Shown here: positions 46,078-57,707 of the stretch, piece after piece | How the letters are laid out: the number at the start of each line of letters is the position of its first letter | Numbering within the stretch: position 1 is the stretch's first letter | From: Phytobacter ursingii | GTDB taxonomy: Bacteria > Pseudomonadota > Gammaproteobacteria > Enterobacterales > Enterobacteriaceae | Length of the DNA: 64,000 nt | Reading direction: 5' to 3' | Assembly (NCBI GenBank): GCA_901456055.1 | Contig: CABDWT010000001.1 | Coordinates: 1-64,000 of the forward strand | Position numbers and translations under genes: made by a program | Notes under the pieces: model-generated | What the model saw: only the letters and a program-made list of their open reading frames with translations | The model's database searches: none | What the model was told of the DNA's origin: nothing

Positions 46078-46107
46078 TCCGGCCCGTACAGGTGGGTAAG
46101 GGCCGGA
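46078..46107 (-). terminator. Hairpin after the MBL-fold gene
   Basis: On the minus strand TCCGGCCC and GGGCCGGA pair around 14 bases, followed by TTTCTT. It lies about 50 bp beyond the stop at 46160 and is the best candidate terminator. Confidence 0.5.
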
Positions 46108-46159
46108 ACTTATCTGAACGTGGCAAACTGCATTACACCATGCGTGTCTATGTTCAGAT

Positions 46160-47152
46160 TTACTTCGCTGTTTTGGCCTGCTCAACTTTCAGGCGCTCGC
46201 TGGCACCGAGACGGAGCTGGTCGAGTTGTTTGATAATCCCTGCGGCATCGTCCATGGGATGAGGCTGGCCAGGCTGACGCTCTTTAAGGCGGGCAACCGT
46301 TTCAATCATGCCATTGCTGAAAGGGTGTGCAGTGAGATGTACCCTGATCGGATGGCGGGGATCGTTCACCATTTTTTTGATGCGATCAATACTGCTGATG
46401 TAAGCCTCAACCTGCTTTGGTCCGTCTATTGCGTTTAAGCCAAGACCACCCACGGTAATGGCTTTATAGGTTTGTTTACCATCCTTAACATCATACACAT
46501 AGGATGCCGTGCCCCAGGTGTGTCCGGGCGTTGCAAACGCCTGAATGCGTGTATCGCCTACGGTCAGTATTTCGCCATCCTTGATCTCAAGGTCGGCGGC
46601 AGGCGGCATCGTCCATGCACCTGGCTTACCCTGCGATTTTTGGGCATCCTCGCGTGCTTCGATCCAGCCTTCACGGGTCATGGCGATCTTCGCTTTGGTC
46701 AGTGCTTTGAGGCGGGATATGCCTCCGGCGTGGTCAAAATGGCCGTGCGTCACCAGAATCAGTTTGATATCAGCAGGGTCAAAACCGAGTTTTTTGATAT
46801 TCTCAAGCAGCCTGTCGGTGTATGGCTCATACAACGTATCGATTAATACCAGGCCATCACTTGTTTTCAGCAGCCACGCCGATACCCAGCATATGCCGAC
46901 ATAGTAAACATTATCAAAAACCTTAAAGGGGGGAATTGACTGGATTTCACTGTTATTCAGCCACTTACCTAACTCCTCTGGCATTTTTCCGGTTCGTCCA
47001 AACTCTGTGAACAAAGCATTAATGGTTGATGACGGACCACAGCCTGCCATAGGCGTTACCTCTGCTGCGGCGGTTTGGGATATCTGCGCGTTCGCAGTCC
47101 CTCCGGCCATCAGCAGGATTAAGGCAAGTAAAAGAGAGCGGGTATTCAGCAT
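46160..47152 (-). CDS. Secreted MBL-fold metallohydrolase, subclass B3-like
   Basis: The 330-residue protein has a signal peptide (residues 1-22, ending ANA) and a metallo-beta-lactamase core: THGHFDHAGG (H-x-H-x-D-H, both zinc sites), TPGHTWGTASY (third His) and LTAHPFSNGM with a late His, an arrangement like subclass B3 enzymes. Similar periplasmic proteins include true B3 beta-lactamases and non-lactamase hydrolases of unknown substrate; the 35-residue C-terminal tail (RLKERQPGQPHP onward) is longer than usual. It is divergent from a LysR regulator, so it is likely inducible. Antibiotic hydrolysis is possible but unproven. Confidence 0.82.
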   Translation of the reverse strand: MLNTRSLLLALILLMAGGTANAQISQTAAAEVTPMAGCGPSSTINALFTEFGRTGKMPEELGKWLNNSEIQSIPPFKVFDNVYYVGICWVSAWLLKTSDGLVLIDTLYEPYTDRLLENIKKLGFDPADIKLILVTHGHFDHAGGISRLKALTKAKIAMTREGWIEAREDAQKSQGKPGAWTMPPAADLEIKDGEILTVGDTRIQAFATPGHTWGTASYVYDVKDGKQTYKAITVGGLGLNAIDGPKQVEAYISSIDRIKKMVNDPRHPIRVHLTAHPFSNGMIETVARLKERQPGQPHPMDDAAGIIKQLDQLRLGASERLKVEQAKTAK

Positions 47153-47265
47153 GTTGCATTCCGTTGTGGGTTGACCAGGCTTTGTACTATAGTTGCTTCA
47201 TTCGAACGAATATACGGCTAAAAAAGCAATGAAACGTTGCATAAAACGGACATCAGGGTGAAGAA

Positions 47266-48162
47266 ATGGACCGACTGACCGCCATGAAAGTCTTCATCAA
47301 TGTGGTCGAACTGGGGAGTCTGACTGCTGCTGCAAACAGGATGGAGATTTCCCGTGCTATGGCGACCCGCTACATTGCTTCGCTTGAAAGCGAGCTTCGG
47401 GTAAGGTTGTTACACAGAACCAGCCGCTGCCTCGGCCCAACCAGTGACGGTTGCAATATTCTTTCTTTTTGCCGACAAATCATCGCGTTGAATGAAGATA
47501 TTGAGTTAGCCACAGCGGGCAGACACACGGAACCTCAGGGGCTCATTCGCGTGGCCAGCAGTATATCGTTCGGGCAGTCTTATCTGGCGGGAGCGATCGC
47601 GCGCTATGCTGAGCGGTTTCCCAAAACGTCAGTTGAAATGGTGCTGGGAGATCACGCGGTAAACCTGAATGAGGGATCTGTCGATCTGGCAATCATTGTG
47701 GGGAGTGAACCGGCACAGGGTATGATTTCACGTTTACTGACTCGCTGCCCGTCTGTCGTTTGCGCGGCTCCGGCGTATCTCGACCGTTGCGGAGTGCCGG
47801 AACATCCTGATGACTTGCGCCAGCACAACTGCCTGAATCACACCCGTTTTGGAAACACGTGGCGCTTCTGTCCTTCATCGGAAGAGCCGGACATGCCTGT
47901 TATTGAAGTGGAAGTCTCAGGCAGCATCGCTGCTAATGATTCTATGGTACTGCTCTCTGCAGCGCTGAGCGGGAAAGGGATCGTGCATTTACCGGCTTTC
48001 ACATGTTCAGCGGATATTCAATCCGGAGCACTGGTAGCGTTGTTTCCTGCCTACCAGTTACCTCAACTGGATGTGTATGCTGCGTATGCCTCGCGTAAGT
48101 ATTTACCCGCAACCACCCGGTCGCTGCTTGATTTCCTGTTAACCGATATCACCCGTTCTTAG
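47266..48162 (+). CDS. LysR-type transcriptional regulator
   Basis: The 298-residue CrgA-like LysR protein has a winged helix-turn-helix (VVELGSLTAAANRMEISRAM, ATRYIASLESELRVRLLHRT) and an effector domain. It is divergent from the MBL-fold gene with 113 bp between them; ATTCGAACGAAT at 47200-47211 is a small dyad in this gap and a reasonable binding site. Regulation of the hydrolase is expected. Confidence 0.9.
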   Translation: MDRLTAMKVFINVVELGSLTAAANRMEISRAMATRYIASLESELRVRLLHRTSRCLGPTSDGCNILSFCRQIIALNEDIELATAGRHTEPQGLIRVASSISFGQSYLAGAIARYAERFPKTSVEMVLGDHAVNLNEGSVDLAIIVGSEPAQGMISRLLTRCPSVVCAAPAYLDRCGVPEHPDDLRQHNCLNHTRFGNTWRFCPSSEEPDMPVIEVEVSGSIAANDSMVLLSAALSGKGIVHLPAFTCSADIQSGALVALFPAYQLPQLDVYAAYASRKYLPATTRSLLDFLLTDITRS

Positions 48163-48434
48163 GGCGACTTTTGTAATCACAGTCAGCGGGCCCACGATCT
48201 GGCGACGGCTGGCTTAAATACAGCGCGTATATCATTATTTTTGATGGCCACACTCCATTGCTGAATGAATACTGTCCGGAGCTTATTTTTCGCACGGCAG
48301 GCGGTATATGCATCTCATGGTGTTACTGTTAGTGACCTGTATCGATGAAGTCATTCAGCCTTACTGATACGTGATTATATCGAATGGTCTCTGTTTACCA
48401 CCTGACAACTTAATGACATTTTTATTCCTGAAAA

Positions 48435-49910
48435 TCAGTGCTGACTTATCGGGTTTACACTCTTCACTCCGGGTACGGATAATATGAAGCGTGTCGAATG
48501 AGCATCGGATTCCACATGAACTTTTCCGTGATGTGCGGCCACGATTGATTTCACAATGGCAAGGCCTATACCGCTGCCTTCGCCTTTTCGTTGTCTGGAA
48601 GGATCCACCCGATAAAAGCGGTCAAACAGCCTTGATAAATGTTCTTCAGGGATAGGTTTTCCTGGATTTTCAACGATGAGGTCAAAATAGTTTTCCTGTT
48701 CTCTAATCGAGACGGTTACCGTTTGTCCCTCTGGCGTATAGCGTAAGGCATTGGATAACAGGTTATTGATCGCTCTTCTGAACATCTGTGGATCCCCTTC
48801 TATCAGACAGGGTATACCGTTGAGTTTCAGCATGATGTTGCGTTCTTCCGCCCAGGCTTCGAAGAAATCAAAGACTTTAATGACCTCCGAACTCAAATCA
48901 AAGATTACCCGGTCAGAGATCAACTGATTATTGTCAGCCTGGGCAAGGAAAAGCATATCGCTGACCATCTTTGTCATCCGGTTATACTCTTCAAGGCTGG
49001 AGTACAGGACATCTTCGAGCTCTTTCTGCGTCCGGTCCTGACTCAGCGCAATTTCCGTTTGCGTCACCAGATTGGTGATAGGGGTTCTGATTTCGTGCGC
49101 GATATCTGCTGAAAAATTGGCCTGGCGGGTAAAAACATCCTCAATTTTTTCAATCATATGATTGAAGGAGATGACCAGTTGTTCCAGCTCAATGGGAACC
49201 CGTGACGGTTCAAGCCGGGCATCAAGATTCTCCGAGGTGATATTTTTAATGGCATTGCTGACGTTGCGCAGGGGGAGATGCCCCTGACGAACGGCAATCC
49301 GAATAATAAGAATAATGAGCAGGCTGATGACAGCGGCAATGGCAACCAGATTCTTTTTAAGCGCATCAAGATAGTGAAGATGAAAATTAATGGAGAGTCC
49401 GATCAGCATGACGTAGTTCTGGTTTTTCCCCTGAAATGCCGTTACCCCTGATGAGGCGATTATCCTGTACGTTTCCATTGTCATATCAGGGGAGGAGGGC
49501 ATCGATCGGACCGGAGTCTCCACAGTCCAGAGAAAAACATCCCGCGCGCGGCTGTGCTCGTTAAAGTCTGCCCTATTCACGGCCGGGCGTAATGCTGCGC
49601 CTTGTGCCGAACTGAACAAGACCTCTCCCTGGGAATTAAGAAGCAGAACGGCAACGTTGCGGTAACTGGCTATCGATTCCTTGATTTTACTTATCTTTTT
49701 CTCATCGCTATCCGCCGGGGATTGCAATAAACGCTGCATCGTGGTGCTAATTTGTTGCAGATCGCTGACATCCTGCTCGGCAAAATGATTTTCAACGGAA
49801 TGCAACATAAACCAGGTAAACGCGATAAACGCCATTATCGTGGACAGGCTGATAAAAAAAGTCAGCCTCAGGGCAAGGGAGAACGGGCGTCTGGCGGGCG
49901 TGTTACGCAT
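48435..49910 (-). CDS. silS: Silver/copper sensor histidine kinase SilS
   Basis: The 491-residue kinase matches SilS/CusS length exactly. It has two membrane helices (about 13-35 and 188-208) bracketing a periplasmic metal-sensing domain, a HAMP region, the HisKA phosphoacceptor in [12 protein letters not shown] (His about 272) and ATP-binding N, G1 and G2 boxes ([27 protein letters not shown]). It detects Ag(I)/Cu(I) in the periplasm and phosphorylates SilR. It overlaps silR by 8 bp. In known sil clusters silE follows silS; here no silE is present between it and the LysR gene. Confidence 0.92.
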   Translation of the reverse strand: MRNTPARRPFSLALRLTFFISLSTIMAFIAFTWFMLHSVENHFAEQDVSDLQQISTTMQRLLQSPADSDEKKISKIKESIASYRNVAVLLLNSQGEVLFSSAQGAALRPAVNRADFNEHSRARDVFLWTVETPVRSMPSSPDMTMETYRIIASSGVTAFQGKNQNYVMLIGLSINFHLHYLDALKKNLVAIAAVISLLIILIIRIAVRQGHLPLRNVSNAIKNITSENLDARLEPSRVPIELEQLVISFNHMIEKIEDVFTRQANFSADIAHEIRTPITNLVTQTEIALSQDRTQKELEDVLYSSLEEYNRMTKMVSDMLFLAQADNNQLISDRVIFDLSSEVIKVFDFFEAWAEERNIMLKLNGIPCLIEGDPQMFRRAINNLLSNALRYTPEGQTVTVSIREQENYFDLIVENPGKPIPEEHLSRLFDRFYRVDPSRQRKGEGSGIGLAIVKSIVAAHHGKVHVESDAHSTRFILSVPGVKSVNPISQH

Positions 49911-50583
49911 CCGGGATCTCCAGCATATAACCCACGCCGCGGACTGTCTGGATCAGTTTCGGCTCGTAATCATTGTCTATTTTAGCCCGCAGCCGCTTTA
50001 CGGCGACGTCAATCGCGTTAGTGTCGCTATCAAAATTCATGTCCCAGACCTGGGAGGCTATCAGGGAGCGGGGCAACACTTCTCCCTGATGACGAATGAA
50101 AAACTCCAGTAAACTGAACTCTTTACTGGTCAACAGAATACGGTTTCCTGCCCTGTTAACCTTTCTCGATACCAGATCCAGCGTCAGATCGGCAACCTTA
50201 AACTGGCTTTCCGATATGACGGTATTGCCACGACGCAGGAGGGTTCTGACACGAGCGAGAAGTTCGGCAAAGGCAAAGGGTTTAACCAGATAATCATCTG
50301 CACCAAGCTCAAGCCCCTTGACCCGATGCTCGATCGTTCCGAGGGCAGAGAGCAATAAGACCGGCATACCCTTACCCGCTGTACGAAGCATACGGATAAT
50401 ATCCCAGCCATTCACATCGGGGAGCATGATATCCAGAATCAGCAAATCATATTCTGCCGTCATGGCGAGATGATATCCGGTCAGACCGTTGTCGGCATGA
50501 TCAACCACGAACCCGGCCTCAGTAAGCCCCTTGCTGAGATACTCACCTGTTTTGATTTCATCTTCAACGATCAGTATTTTCAT
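49903..50583 (-). CDS. silR: Silver/copper response regulator SilR
   Basis: The 226-residue OmpR-type regulator has a receiver domain with Asp51 ([16 protein letters not shown]), a conserved Lys in [12 protein letters not shown], and a C-terminal winged helix ([33 protein letters not shown]). It should bind the AATGACAA-CA-TTGTCATT dyad just upstream, activating both silRS and the divergent silCFBA operon. Confidence 0.93.
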   Translation of the reverse strand: MKILIVEDEIKTGEYLSKGLTEAGFVVDHADNGLTGYHLAMTAEYDLLILDIMLPDVNGWDIIRMLRTAGKGMPVLLLSALGTIEHRVKGLELGADDYLVKPFAFAELLARVRTLLRRGNTVISESQFKVADLTLDLVSRKVNRAGNRILLTSKEFSLLEFFIRHQGEVLPRSLIASQVWDMNFDSDTNAIDVAVKRLRAKIDNDYEPKLIQTVRGVGYMLEIPDA

Positions 50584-50650
50584 CTTCCCCCCTATAGGTC
50601 TTCCCCTGCCATTCTAGTGAGCGTAAGTCCGTTATCAACGACTTAAAGTA

Positions 50651-50672
50651 AAAATGACAACATTGTCATTAT
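50651..50672. promoter_or_regulatory. CusR/SilR box
   Basis: AAAATGACAACATTGTCATT and the following AT contain the dyad AATGACAA/TTGTCATT, a near-exact match to the CusR-binding palindrome of E. coli. It lies between silR and silC and serves both transcripts. Confidence 0.88.
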
Positions 50673-50772
50673 CTTGTCACCGGCCAAACAGAGTGCCTTC
50701 GTTAAAGTGGCCTTATCTTTTTTACGGATAAAATTCGAACCCTTTATCAGGGCTGCCTGGATGAGAAACGAC

Positions 50773-52158
50773 ATGTTCAAATTAAAACGGCTCAGTATCA
50801 GCACGATATTCATTCTGGCAGGGTGCGTTTCACTGGCACCAGAGTATCAGCGCCCGGCAGCACCGATACCACAGCAGTTTTCCCTTTCCCGCAACAGCAT
50901 GACGCCAGCGGTCAATGGCTATCAGGACACCGGATGGCGTAACTTTTTTGTCGATCCCCAGGTGACCCGCTTGATCACTGAGGCCCTGGATAATAACCGT
51001 GATGTAAGAATGGCCGCCCTGAAGGTTGAAGAGGCCCGGGCTCAGTTCAACGTGACGAATGCGGAGCGTTATCCCCAACTGAATGCATCGTCAGCTATCA
51101 CTTACAGTGGTGGTCTTAAAGGTGACAAGCCGACAAGCCGACAGTACGAAGCTGGAGGGGATCTCAGCTATGAGCTCGATTTTTTCGGCAAGCTCAGGAA
51201 TATGAGCGAATCGGACAGACAGAACTATTTTGCCAGCGAAGAAGCCCGTCGTGCCGTACATATCCTGCTCGTCTCTAACGTTTCACAAAGCTATTTCAGC
51301 CAGCAACTGGCTTATGAGCAACTCCGTATCGCGCAGGAAACGCTGAAAAATTACCAACAGTCCCTGGCTTTCGTCGAGCAACAACTGGTCACCGGGAGTA
51401 CGAATGTTCTGGCGCTTGAACAGGCTCGTGGACAAATTGAAAGCACCCGCGCAGAGATTGCAAAAAGAGAAGGCGATCTGGCACAGGCAAATAATGCGTT
51501 GCAGCTTGTTCTGGGAACCTACCGTGCGCTGCCGTCAGAAAAAGGGATGAATGACAGCGATATCAAGCCAGTAAATCTGCCGCCCAATCTTTCATCACAA
51601 ATTCTGCTTCAGCGCCCTGATATTATGGCGGCGGAATATCAACTGAAAGCAGCTGATGCCAATATTGGCGCTGCGCGTGCGGCCTTTTTTCCGTCCATTA
51701 CCCTGACCAGCGGTCTTTCAGCAAGCAGTACGGAGTTATCCAGCCTCTTCACGTCTGCTGGTGGAATGTGGAATTTTATTCCTAAAATTGAAATCCCCAT
51801 ATTTAATGGCGGCAGGAACAAAGCCAATCTGAAACTGGCTGAAATTCGCCAGCAACAGTCGGTTGTTAATTACGAACAAAAAATTCAGTCAGCATTTAAG
51901 GAGGTTGCCGACACGCTCGCGCTGCGAGATAGCATCAGTCGGCAACTTGCCTCTCAACAGCGTTATCTTGACTCGCTACAGATAACCCTTCAGCGGGCCA
52001 GAGGATTATATTCCAGCGGTGCCGTTAGTTATATTGAAGTGCTTGATGCGGAACGCTCACTGTTCGCAACACAGCAAGCCATTCTCGATCTTATTTATTC
52101 CCGACAGGTCAATGAAATTAATCTGTTCACCGCTTTGGGTGGTGGTTGGGTAGAGTGA
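50773..52158 (+). CDS. silC: Silver/copper efflux outer-membrane factor SilC
   Basis: From ATG 50773 the protein has 461 residues, the length of known SilC. A lipoprotein signal (lipobox LAGC) leads into APEYQRPAAPIPQQFSLSRN and two outer-membrane-efflux repeats ending SRQVNEINLFTALGGGW. It is the trimeric channel that releases Ag(I)/Cu(I) with SilB and SilA. The earlier in-frame starts lack a ribosome site, whereas GAGA precedes 50773. Confidence 0.93.
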   Translation: MFKLKRLSISTIFILAGCVSLAPEYQRPAAPIPQQFSLSRNSMTPAVNGYQDTGWRNFFVDPQVTRLITEALDNNRDVRMAALKVEEARAQFNVTNAERYPQLNASSAITYSGGLKGDKPTSRQYEAGGDLSYELDFFGKLRNMSESDRQNYFASEEARRAVHILLVSNVSQSYFSQQLAYEQLRIAQETLKNYQQSLAFVEQQLVTGSTNVLALEQARGQIESTRAEIAKREGDLAQANNALQLVLGTYRALPSEKGMNDSDIKPVNLPPNLSSQILLQRPDIMAAEYQLKAADANIGAARAAFFPSITLTSGLSASSTELSSLFTSAGGMWNFIPKIEIPIFNGGRNKANLKLAEIRQQQSVVNYEQKIQSAFKEVADTLALRDSISRQLASQQRYLDSLQITLQRARGLYSSGAVSYIEVLDAERSLFATQQAILDLIYSRQVNEINLFTALGGGWVE

Positions 52159-52187
52159 ATTTATTTAATCAAACAGGAGATTTAAAA

Positions 52188-52541
52188 ATGCGTCATTCAC
52201 TTAAAGCGATTTTATTTGCTGCTCTTTCCGTGATCTTCGCCGCTGGACTCCAGGCTGAGGAACATCAGCACGGTGAAATGAATATGGCGGGTGATACCTC
52301 GTCACAGCAACTTATCAAAGGGACGGGGGTTGTAAAAGACATTGATCTTAACAGTAAAAAAATCACCATTTCCCATGAAGCTATCCCTGCGATCGGCTGG
52401 CCTGCAATGACCATGCGTTTCACCTTTATTAATGCTGACGAAAGTATTACTGCTCTGAAAACTGGCAGCCATGTTGATTTTTCTTTTATTCAGCAAGGAA
52501 GTATCTCTTTGCTCAAAAGCATTAAAGATACGCAGTCCTGA
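52188..52541 (+). CDS. silF: Periplasmic metallochaperone SilF
   Basis: The 117-residue protein has a signal peptide (residues 1-21) and a CusF domain with the copper/silver site GWPAMTMRF (Trp plus two Met) and an upstream His in TISHEAI. It captures Ag(I)/Cu(I) in the periplasm and hands it to SilB. An AGGAGA site precedes ATG 52188. The adjoining HQHGEMNM run may add metal ligands. Confidence 0.93.
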   Translation: MRHSLKAILFAALSVIFAAGLQAEEHQHGEMNMAGDTSSQQLIKGTGVVKDIDLNSKKITISHEAIPAIGWPAMTMRFTFINADESITALKTGSHVDFSFIQQGSISLLKSIKDTQS

Positions 52542-52653
52542 TGACAGTCTGGAGCAAATACATCCTGTGTGTCTGAATATTCATAAATGCTTCTCAATGG
52601 ATTAATCATCAGGTGCATATGCCAGGGGTTTTGATTTTTTAGCGGGAAATTGT

Positions 52654-53943
52654 ATGGCTTCTTTAAAGATAAAATATGCTGCAATGATTATCAGCAGCCT
52701 CATCGCAGGAGGGCTGATATCGGTTACTGCTTATCATTATGTAAACGCATCTGAAAAAATAGTGAAAACAGAAAAAACAGAAAAGACGCCCCCGGAACGA
52801 AAGGTGCTTTTCTGGTATGACCCTATGAAACCAGATACCAAATTTGATAAACCCGGTAAATCACCCTTTATGGATATGGATCTGATTCCAAAATATGCTG
52901 ATGAAAACGGTGAGAAAAACAGTGACGGTATTCGTATCGATCCGACGCAGGTCCAGAACCTTGGATTAAAAACGCAAAAAGTTACACGCGGAACGCTGAA
53001 TTATTCCCAGATGATCCCGGCCAACGTGAGTTATAACGAATATCAATTTGTCATTGTACAGGCACGTTCTGACGGCTTCGTTGAAAAAGTGTATCCGCTG
53101 ACGATTGGCGATCATGTGAAAAAAGGTACCCCGCTTATCGATATCACCATTCCGGAATGGGTGGAGGCACAAAGTGAGTATCTTCTGTTATCAGGTACCG
53201 GAGGGACGTCCACGCAAATTAAAGGGGTACTGGAACGGCTTCGTCTGGCGGGCATGCCGGAAGAGGATATTCAGAGGCTGCGTTCAACCCGGAGTATCCA
53301 GACCCGCTTTACCATTAAGGCACCTATAGATGGCGTCATTACCGCGTTTGACCTGCGTAGCGGAATGAATATTTCGAAAGATAAAGTGGTGGCGCAGATA
53401 CAGGGGATGGATCCGGTCTGGATAAGCGCGGCAGTCCCTGAATCCATCGCATACCTGCTAAAAGACACGTCACAGTTTGAAATTTCGGTACCGGCTTATC
53501 CGGATAAAACCTTCCAGGTCGAGAAATGGAACATTCTGCCCAGCGTGGACCAGACAACCCGTACGCTGCAGGTACGTCTGCAAGTCACTAACAAAGACGA
53601 GCTTCTTAAGCCAGGTATGAATGCCTGGCTGAAACTGAATACTCAGAGCCAGGAAATGCTGCTGATACCGAGCCAGGCCGTGATTGATACCGGTAAAGAA
53701 CAGCGCGTGATTACGGTCAATGATGAAGGCCGGTTTGTGCCAAAAATGATCCAGGTTCTGCATGAATCACAGCAACAGTCTGGTATCGGCGCTGGGCTGA
53801 ATGAAGGGGATACCGTGGTAGTCAGTGGTCTGTTCCTGATTGACTCCGAAGCCAATATTACCGGTGCACTGGAGCGTATGCGCCATCCTGAAACGATGCC
53901 GGATATGACTGCCCAGCCTGCAAACGCACATTCCGGTCATTGA
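52654..53943 (+). CDS. silB: Silver/copper efflux adaptor SilB
   Basis: The 429-residue membrane-fusion protein has an N-terminal membrane anchor and the metal-binding [20 protein letters not shown] with MDMD, three Met residues in the CusB site. Barrel, lipoyl and helical-hairpin domains follow; the C-terminal tail ends Met/His-rich ([10 protein letters not shown]). It receives metal from SilF and activates SilA. Ten bp separate it from silA. Confidence 0.93.
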   Translation: MASLKIKYAAMIISSLIAGGLISVTAYHYVNASEKIVKTEKTEKTPPERKVLFWYDPMKPDTKFDKPGKSPFMDMDLIPKYADENGEKNSDGIRIDPTQVQNLGLKTQKVTRGTLNYSQMIPANVSYNEYQFVIVQARSDGFVEKVYPLTIGDHVKKGTPLIDITIPEWVEAQSEYLLLSGTGGTSTQIKGVLERLRLAGMPEEDIQRLRSTRSIQTRFTIKAPIDGVITAFDLRSGMNISKDKVVAQIQGMDPVWISAAVPESIAYLLKDTSQFEISVPAYPDKTFQVEKWNILPSVDQTTRTLQVRLQVTNKDELLKPGMNAWLKLNTQSQEMLLIPSQAVIDTGKEQRVITVNDEGRFVPKMIQVLHESQQQSGIGAGLNEGDTVVVSGLFLIDSEANITGALERMRHPETMPDMTAQPANAHSGH

Positions 53944-53953
53944 GGAGACGACG

Positions 53954-56900
53954 ATGATTGAATGGATTATCCGGCGGTCAGTCGCCAATCGTTTCCTGGT
54001 GATGATGGGAGCCCTGTTTCTGAGCATCTGGGGAACCTGGACTATTATCAATACCCCTGTGGATGCGTTGCCCGATCTGTCTGATGTGCAGGTGATTATT
54101 AAAACCAGCTATCCGGGGCAGGCCCCGCAGATTGTTGAAAACCAGGTCACGTATCCGCTCACCACCACCATGCTGTCGGTACCGGGCGCGAAGACCGTGC
54201 GCGGTTTTTCCCAGTTTGGTGATTCCTATGTGTATGTCATTTTTGAAGACGGAACCGATCTCTACTGGGCCCGCTCCCGCGTGCTGGAATACCTTAATCA
54301 AGTACAGGGGAAACTGCCTGCCGGCGTGAGTTCTGAAATTGGCCCTGATGCCACTGGCGTGGGCTGGATATTTGAATATGCCCTGGTCGATCACAGCGGG
54401 AAACACGACCTGTCGGAACTGCGCTCGCTACAGGACTGGTTCCTGAAATTTGAACTGAAAACCATTCCGAACGTCGCAGAAGTTGCGTCGGTTGGCGGCG
54501 TGGTGAAGCAGTATCAGATCCAGGTGAATCCGGTAAAACTGGCCCAGTATGGTATCAGTCTGCCTGAGGTGAAACAGGCGCTTGAATCTTCCAACCAGGA
54601 AGCCGGTGGCTCATCCGTAGAAATCGCGGAAGCCGAGTACATGGTTCGCGCCAGCGGTTATCTCCAGAGCATCGACGATTTCAATAATATCGTCCTGAAA
54701 ACCGGAGAAAACGGCATACCCGTTTACCTGCGTGATGTTGCCCGCGTGCAAACGGGGCCGGAAATGCGACGCGGTATTGCAGAGCTTAACGGCCAGGGTG
54801 AAGTTGCCGGTGGGGTTGTGATCCTGAGATCGGGCAAAAATGCGCGGGAGGTTATCACGGCCGTAAAAGATAAACTGGAGACGCTAAAGGCCAGCCTGCC
54901 TGAAGGTGTAGAGGTGGTGACCACCTCTGATCGCAGCCAGTTAATCGATCGCGCCATTGATAATCTGAGTCATAAGCTTCTTGAAGAATTTGTTGTGGTT
55001 GCCATCGTCTGTGCGTTTTTCCTCTGGCATGTGCGTTCTGCGCTGGTGGCGATTATTTCTCTGCCACTTGGTCTTTGTATCGCTTTTATTGTCATGCACT
55101 TCCAGGGCCTGAACGCCAATATTATGTCGCTGGGAGGGATAGCCATTGCTGTAGGGGCGATGGTGGATGCCGCCATTGTCATGATTGAAAATGCGCATAA
55201 ACGGCTGGAAGAGTGGGACCATCAGCATCCGGGTGAGCAGATTGACAACGCCAGCCGCTGGAAAGTCATTACCAACGCCTCTGTAGAAGTTGGCCCCGCG
55301 CTGTTCATCAGTCTGCTGATCATCACCTTATCCTTCATTCCAATCTTTACCCTGGAAGGACAGGAAGGGCGTCTTTTTGGCCCGCTGGCGTTCACGAAAA
55401 CGTATTCCATGGCGGGAGCGGCCGCGCTGGCAATCATCGTCATTCCGATCCTGATGGGATTCTGGATCCGGGGGAAAATTCCTGCGGAGACCAGCAACCC
55501 CCTGAACCGACTGTTGATTAAAGCCTATCATCCATTGCTGCTGCGGGTACTCCACTGGCCAAAAACAACCCTGCTGGTTGCGGCCTTATCCATCTCCACG
55601 GTTATCTGGCCACTGAGTCAGGTTGGCGGCGAGTTTCTGCCGAAGATCAATGAAGGTGACCTGCTTTACATGCCATCGACGTTGCCAGGCGTCTCTCCGG
55701 CAGAGGCTGCAGCGCTCCTGCAGACCACGGATAAATTAATCAAAACTGTTCCGGAAGTGGCTTCTGTTTTTGGCAAGACCGGTAAAGCAGAGACAGCAAC
55801 AGATTCCGCACCGCTCGAAATGGTGGAAACCACGATCCAGCTTAAACCTGAAGATCAGTGGCGACCCGGTATGACGATTGACAAAATTATTGACGAACTC
55901 GACAAGACAGTCCGTTTACCCGGTCTGGCTAATCTCTGGGTGCCGCCAATTCGTAACCGTATTGATATGCTCTCTACGGGGATCAAAAGCCCGATAGGCA
56001 TTAAGGTGTCAGGGACCGTTCTGTCGGATATTGATGTGACAGCGCAGAGTATCGAAGCGGCAGCCAAAACCGTGCCAGGTGTGGTGTCTGTTCTGGCTGA
56101 ACGTCTGGAGGGTGGGCGCTATATTGATGTGGATATCAACCGTGAAAAGGCGTCCCGGTATGGGATGACCGTGGGCGATGTCCAGCTGTTCGTCACCTCA
56201 GCCATCGGCGGCGCAACAGTCGGCGAAACGGTTGAGGGCGTGGCCCGATACCCGATCAATATCCGTTATCCGCAGGATTACCGAAATAGCCCAAATGCGT
56301 TGAAACAGATGCCAATACTGACGCCGATGAAGCAACAAATTACACTGGGTGATGTGGCCGACGTTAAAGTGGTTTCCGGGCCAACCATGCTGAAAACGGA
56401 AAATGCCCGGCCAGCCAGCTGGATTTACATTGATGCCCGCGGCAGGGACATGGTGTCGGTGGTAAACGACATTAAGTTGGCTATCAGTCAGAAAGTCAAA
56501 CTGAGACCGGGGACGAGTGTGTCATTCTCCGGGCAGTTTGAATTACTTGAGCACGCCAACAAGAAGCTCAAACTGATGGTGCCGATGACTGTGATGATCA
56601 TTTTCATTCTGTTGTACCTGGCGTTCCGCCGTGTTGATGAGGCCTTACTCATTCTGATGAGTCTACCGTTCGCACTGGTGGGTGGAATATGGTTCCTGTA
56701 CTGGCAGGGCTTTCATATGTCTGTAGCGACCGGAACCGGATTTATCGCCCTGGCGGGGGTGGCGGCAGAGTTTGGCGTGGTCATGCTGATGTACTTGCGT
56801 CATGCCATAGAAGCGCATCCGGAGTTGTCCCGCAAAGAGGCGTTCACACCCGAAAGACTTGATGAAGCTCTCTATCACGGCGCCGTGTTGCGTGTCCGAC

Positions 56901-57100
56901 CAAAAGCCATGACCGTGGCGGTCATTATTGCGGGTCTGTTGCCCATACTTTGGGGAACCGGCGCAGGCTCAGAAGTCATGAGCCGTATTGCGGCGCCTAT
57001 GATTGGTGGGATGATCACGGCTCCGTTGCTCTCCCTGTTCATTATTCCCGCTGCCTACAAATTAATCTGGCTGCGCAGACATAAAAAAAGCGTGTCATAA
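53954..57100 (+). CDS. silA: Silver/copper RND pump SilA
   Basis: The 1048-residue pump matches SilA/CusA: 12 helices, the HME-type relay [20 protein letters not shown], and a Met-rich periplasmic route (RIDMLSTGI with a key Met near residue 670; others near 573 and 623 by alignment with CusA). It exports Ag(I) and Cu(I) by proton antiport through SilB and SilC. The C terminus ends LRRHKKSVS as in plasmid SilA rather than chromosomal CusA. A strong hairpin follows the stop. Confidence 0.95.
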   Translation: MIEWIIRRSVANRFLVMMGALFLSIWGTWTIINTPVDALPDLSDVQVIIKTSYPGQAPQIVENQVTYPLTTTMLSVPGAKTVRGFSQFGDSYVYVIFEDGTDLYWARSRVLEYLNQVQGKLPAGVSSEIGPDATGVGWIFEYALVDHSGKHDLSELRSLQDWFLKFELKTIPNVAEVASVGGVVKQYQIQVNPVKLAQYGISLPEVKQALESSNQEAGGSSVEIAEAEYMVRASGYLQSIDDFNNIVLKTGENGIPVYLRDVARVQTGPEMRRGIAELNGQGEVAGGVVILRSGKNAREVITAVKDKLETLKASLPEGVEVVTTSDRSQLIDRAIDNLSHKLLEEFVVVAIVCAFFLWHVRSALVAIISLPLGLCIAFIVMHFQGLNANIMSLGGIAIAVGAMVDAAIVMIENAHKRLEEWDHQHPGEQIDNASRWKVITNASVEVGPALFISLLIITLSFIPIFTLEGQEGRLFGPLAFTKTYSMAGAAALAIIVIPILMGFWIRGKIPAETSNPLNRLLIKAYHPLLLRVLHWPKTTLLVAALSISTVIWPLSQVGGEFLPKINEGDLLYMPSTLPGVSPAEAAALLQTTDKLIKTVPEVASVFGKTGKAETATDSAPLEMVETTIQLKPEDQWRPGMTIDKIIDELDKTVRLPGLANLWVPPIRNRIDMLSTGIKSPIGIKVSGTVLSDIDVTAQSIEAAAKTVPGVVSVLAERLEGGRYIDVDINREKASRYGMTVGDVQLFVTSAIGGATVGETVEGVARYPINIRYPQDYRNSPNALKQMPILTPMKQQITLGDVADVKVVSGPTMLKTENARPASWIYIDARGRDMVSVVNDIKLAISQKVKLRPGTSVSFSGQFELLEHANKKLKLMVPMTVMIIFILLYLAFRRVDEALLILMSLPFALVGGIWFLYWQGFHMSVATGTGFIALAGVAAEFGVVMLMYLRHAIEAHPELSRKEAFTPERLDEALYHGAVLRVRPKAMTVAVIIAGLLPILWGTGAGSEVMSRIAAPMIGGMITAPLLSLFIIPAAYKLIWLRRHKKSVS

Positions 57101-57106
57101 GACGGT

Positions 57107-57131
57107 AAGGACACCCCGAGCGGGTGTCCTT
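57107..57131 (+). terminator. Hairpin after silA
   Basis: AAGGACACCC (57107-57116) pairs with GGGTGTCCTT (57122-57131) around CGAGC, seven bp past the silA stop. Confidence 0.8.
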
Positions 57132-57309
57132 CTGCATACATTCGCCCGAACATCAGGATTTGTCGCGAAATACACTTCTTATGCAGTATGTCCATATTGT
57201 CGGAAAAGAGATCCCGCTCTTCTTTCCCATGGTCGTGGAGGTCATCAATATAATGGAGAGCAGGGTGTTAAAAATTACACCTCGTAAACGGAGCCGCAAA
57301 GCGGCCCTG

Positions 57310-57528
57310 TTATTCGTCCTGATATTGCTCCCAGGCTCTGGCATGAGTAAAAGCGTGTTGTTCGAGATTATTATCCGTTGGGGCTGAGGCTCTGAACGCC
57401 AACGAATTCACAGGCGTATTATTAACGACCAACTCATAATGTAGGTGAGGGCCAGAAGCGCGACCGCTGTTGACGGACAGCGCCATCGCCGTTCCCCGGG
57501 AAACCTGAGCGCCGTTTTTGATCAGTAT
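57310..57528 (-). pseudogene. M23 peptidase (PcoG-like) C-terminal fragment
   Basis: On the minus strand a frame ending TAA at 57310 reads LIKNGAQVSRGTAMALSVNS, SGPHLHYELVVNNTPVNSLA and ends HARAWEQYQDE. This is the C-terminal HxH half of an M23 metallopeptidase. In sil-pco clusters an M23 gene lies between silP and the pco genes, so this is probably its relic after a deletion. Confidence 0.75.
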
Positions 57529-57693
57529 TTATTCAGGTGCAGATAGCATGTTTTAATCCCCGCGTTACTTCAACAAAGTAACCCATCGTGTTGTTATATT
57601 CGTGCCTGCATCTAATAAGTTTCAGCGCCTGAGTTATTGGCATGCTTATTGATAAAAGGGGCATCGCTTGCACATTCCGTTCGTTATTGCAGG

Positions 57694-57707
57694 TGACAGA
57701 AATGTCA
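57694..57707. promoter_or_regulatory. Copper box upstream of pcoE
   Basis: TGACAGAAATGTCA is a perfect 5-bp-arm dyad about 165 bp upstream of pcoE and resembles PcoR/CusR boxes. SilR is the likely binder here, because pcoRS are absent. Confidence 0.6.

Noticed and set aside
57124-57387. Plus-strand frame after silA
   Set aside because: It is antisense to the M23 peptidase fragment and has no family features.
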